NCBI GenBank assembly: GCA_963754335.1
Contig: CAVWFQ010000005.1
Span: 496,001-560,000, forward strand
Direction: 5' to 3'
DNA: 64,000 nucleotides
Source: JBBSDP01 sp963754335
Lineage (GTDB): Bacteria; Planctomycetota; Phycisphaerae; Tepidisphaerales; Tepidisphaeraceae
Of the stretch, positions 62,859 to 64,000 are shown in pieces (within the stretch, counting starts at the first letter, position 1; each line of letters opens with the position of its first letter). The position numbers were made by a program, and so were the translations under genes. Under the pieces are notes generated by a model. That model made no database searches. It had not been told where the DNA came from and worked only from the letters and a program-made list of their open reading frames with translations.

Positions 62859-64000
62859 TCAATACGCTCCGGTGCGCTGGACGACGACCATTAACGTTCG
62901 GGCAAGGATGTAGGCGTCGAGCCAGGGAGACCAGTTTCGAACGTAGTACGCGTCAAATCGGACGCGCTCGTCGTAAGTCGTGTCATTGCGTCCCGACACC
63001 TGCCATAATCCGGTAATGCCCGGCTTGACGGAGGTGTAAAGTTCAAACACATCTCCATATCGTTCGGCCTCGGAATTGACGATCGGACGGGGACCGACCA
63101 GGCTCATGTCGCCGCGCAGGACGTTCAGAATCTGCGGCAATTCGTCGAGGCTCCATTTCCGAAGGAAGCATCCGATTGTCGTGACACGCGGGTCGTCCCG
63201 GAGTTTTTGATCTGCGCCCCACTCGGCCCGGGCGGCGGGATCTTCGCGCAGCCGTTCGCGCAGAAGTTCGTCACCATTGAGGTACATCGTGCGGAATTTC
63301 CAGGCCAGAAAGCGGCGTCCCTTTACGCCGATGCGCGTATGTCCGTAGAAGACCGGGCCGGGGCTGCCCAGTTTGATCAACAGCGCGATGGTGAGCAGGA
63401 TCGGCGCGCCCATCAGTATCGCCAGCAGCGCCAGCGCCGCGTCAACCGATCGTTTGATCGCCCGCAGCGGCATCAGCATCTGGCCGTTCTGAAGTTCCAG
63501 CCCGCTCAGTTGCCCGCAGGCGCGCGTTGCCCCCCAGAGGCTGGGCAGTGCCACTGAATCCGACGCCACCAGCAGATGGGGAATCAGCCGGCTGTAGCGT
63601 TTCACGACCTTCAGCAGTTCGGCATGGGCAAGATCGGGCAGACACATGACGGCATAGCGAATGGACTGCCGCTGGATGAGCCGCTCGACTTCCGCCGTGT
63701 CATTCTCGACCGGCAGAGACGAGCCGCGACACATGCGGGTTGGATCGGTCAGCAGAACCGGCCGCAGGCCCGACGCCGGCGTGCGCAGAAGCTCGTCAAT
63801 GACGGCCTCGGCGGTTGGCTCGGAACTGATGACCAAAATCGGATAGCCCCACCAGGGCTGGCGGGCGCACCATCGGCGAACGAGATTTCGCATAAGGGGT
63901 ATCATCACGATCGATATCACCCACGCGACGCCGCACCAGAGCGGCAGAGACGGGACGGAGACGGCGCCGATGGCCGCCGCCGAAAGCGCGATGGTGGTCA
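62859..64000 (-). CDS. Undecaprenyl-phosphate sugar phosphotransferase (partial, runs off right edge)
   Basis: The visible C-terminal 380 residues include 'KRSVDAALALLAILMGAPIL', 'LIKLGSPGPVFYGHTRIGVK', 'FLAWKFRTMYLNGDELLRER', 'LRKWSLDELPQILNVLRGDM', 'SLVGPRPIVNSEAERYG' and 'VKPGITGLWQVSGRNDTTYD', the WbaP/ExoY catalytic core. Upstream residues to the edge are a CoA-binding-like domain and a membrane helix, as in WbaP. Starts exopolysaccharide synthesis by loading the first sugar. The true start is beyond 64000. Confidence 0.93.
   Translation of the reverse strand, partial: TTIALSAAAIGAVSVPSLPLWCGVAWVISIVMIPLMRNLVRRWCARQPWWGYPILVISSEPTAEAVIDELLRTPASGLRPVLLTDPTRMCRGSSLPVENDTAEVERLIQRQSIRYAVMCLPDLAHAELLKVVKRYSRLIPHLLVASDSVALPSLWGATRACGQLSGLELQNGQMLMPLRAIKRSVDAALALLAILMGAPILLTIALLIKLGSPGPVFYGHTRIGVKGRRFLAWKFRTMYLNGDELLRERLREDPAARAEWGADQKLRDDPRVTTIGCFLRKWSLDELPQILNVLRGDMSLVGPRPIVNSEAERYGDVFELYTSVKPGITGLWQVSGRNDTTYDERVRFDAYYVRNWSPWLDAYILARTLMVVVQRTGAY

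Noticed and set aside
1..64000. tRNA genes, CRISPR arrays and replication origin
   Set aside because: I looked for GGTTCGAATCC-type T-arms, regular short repeats and DnaA-box clusters and found none I could support.

Overview
The window is high-GC DNA (roughly 60 %) that looks like a planctomycete, most likely class Phycisphaerae near the Tepidisphaeraceae/WD2101 soil group. This is an inference from gene content: duplicated GFTLVELLVVIGIIALL pseudopilins ending in an ADGH-type motif, 'ESLENR' and 'EGLETRRMLSA' cell-surface signals, a PEP-CTERM protein, two PQQ-type beta-propeller proteins, a DUF4159 protein fused to a prenyltransferase-like barrel, a CGYDLRA zinc ribbon, and TTQP-rich secreted proteins. 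It reads as chromosomal DNA with housekeeping genes (nadK, SRP RNA, glyA, rplM-rpsI, coaD, surE) among accessory genes.

Layout. 0-2.6 kb: a DUF1990 gene opposite an NAD(P)H-binding protein, a small secreted protein and a DUF3052 gene. 2.6-5.0 kb: a mobile block with a probable ORF-less group II intron RNA (minus strand) beside a complete IS110-family element of IS1111 type. 5-16 kb: sterol desaturase, MDR reductase, PQQ propeller, DUF3299-like protein, a Wzx-like exporter, a PilZ protein and small exported proteins. 15.5-24.4 kb: nadK, SRP RNA, cyclophilin, glyA, an ANTAR response regulator, a badly broken 2.2-kb gene, an Nfu_N protein, rplM-rpsI. 24.7-31.3 kb: HprK-like protein, tandem-ACT protein, DUF4159 giant and a TMTC-like membrane-TPR protein. 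31.4-39 kb: two near-identical tandem pseudopilins with conserved leaders, coaD, a second PQQ propeller, and an ArsR / PEP-CTERM / pseudopilin cluster. 39-47.5 kb: hydrolases, dehydrogenase, DUF2281 pair, PfkB kinase, PIN-like protein, ATP-grasp protein, a Phd/PIN toxin-antitoxin pair and a PocR-GAF-SpoIIE phosphatase. 47.8-48.9 kb: a tandemly duplicated 521-bp cassette with a 25-residue aromatic peptide gene. 48.9-56 kb: lipid kinase, surE, dehydrogenase, a scrambled patch (Ig-like remnant, long palindrome, HEPN remnant) and exported proteins. 56-64 kb: a minus-strand exopolysaccharide operon (sugar transferase, flippase, glycosyltransferase, polymerase, unknown membrane protein, GH114-like hydrolase).

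Two general properties matter to a reader. At least 16 otherwise intact genes, including glyA, coaD and surE, carry single-base frameshifts, mostly a missing base in a short homopolymer; most are probably sequence errors, so the genes are annotated as whole. Intergenic DNA is also packed with palindromic dispersed repeats of about twelve families, several present twice here.

The best candidate for something undescribed is the duplicated small-peptide cassette: both copies keep a 5' hairpin (with a compensatory base-pair change), a Shine-Dalgarno, a 25-codon frame differing almost only at synonymous sites, and a terminator hairpin.
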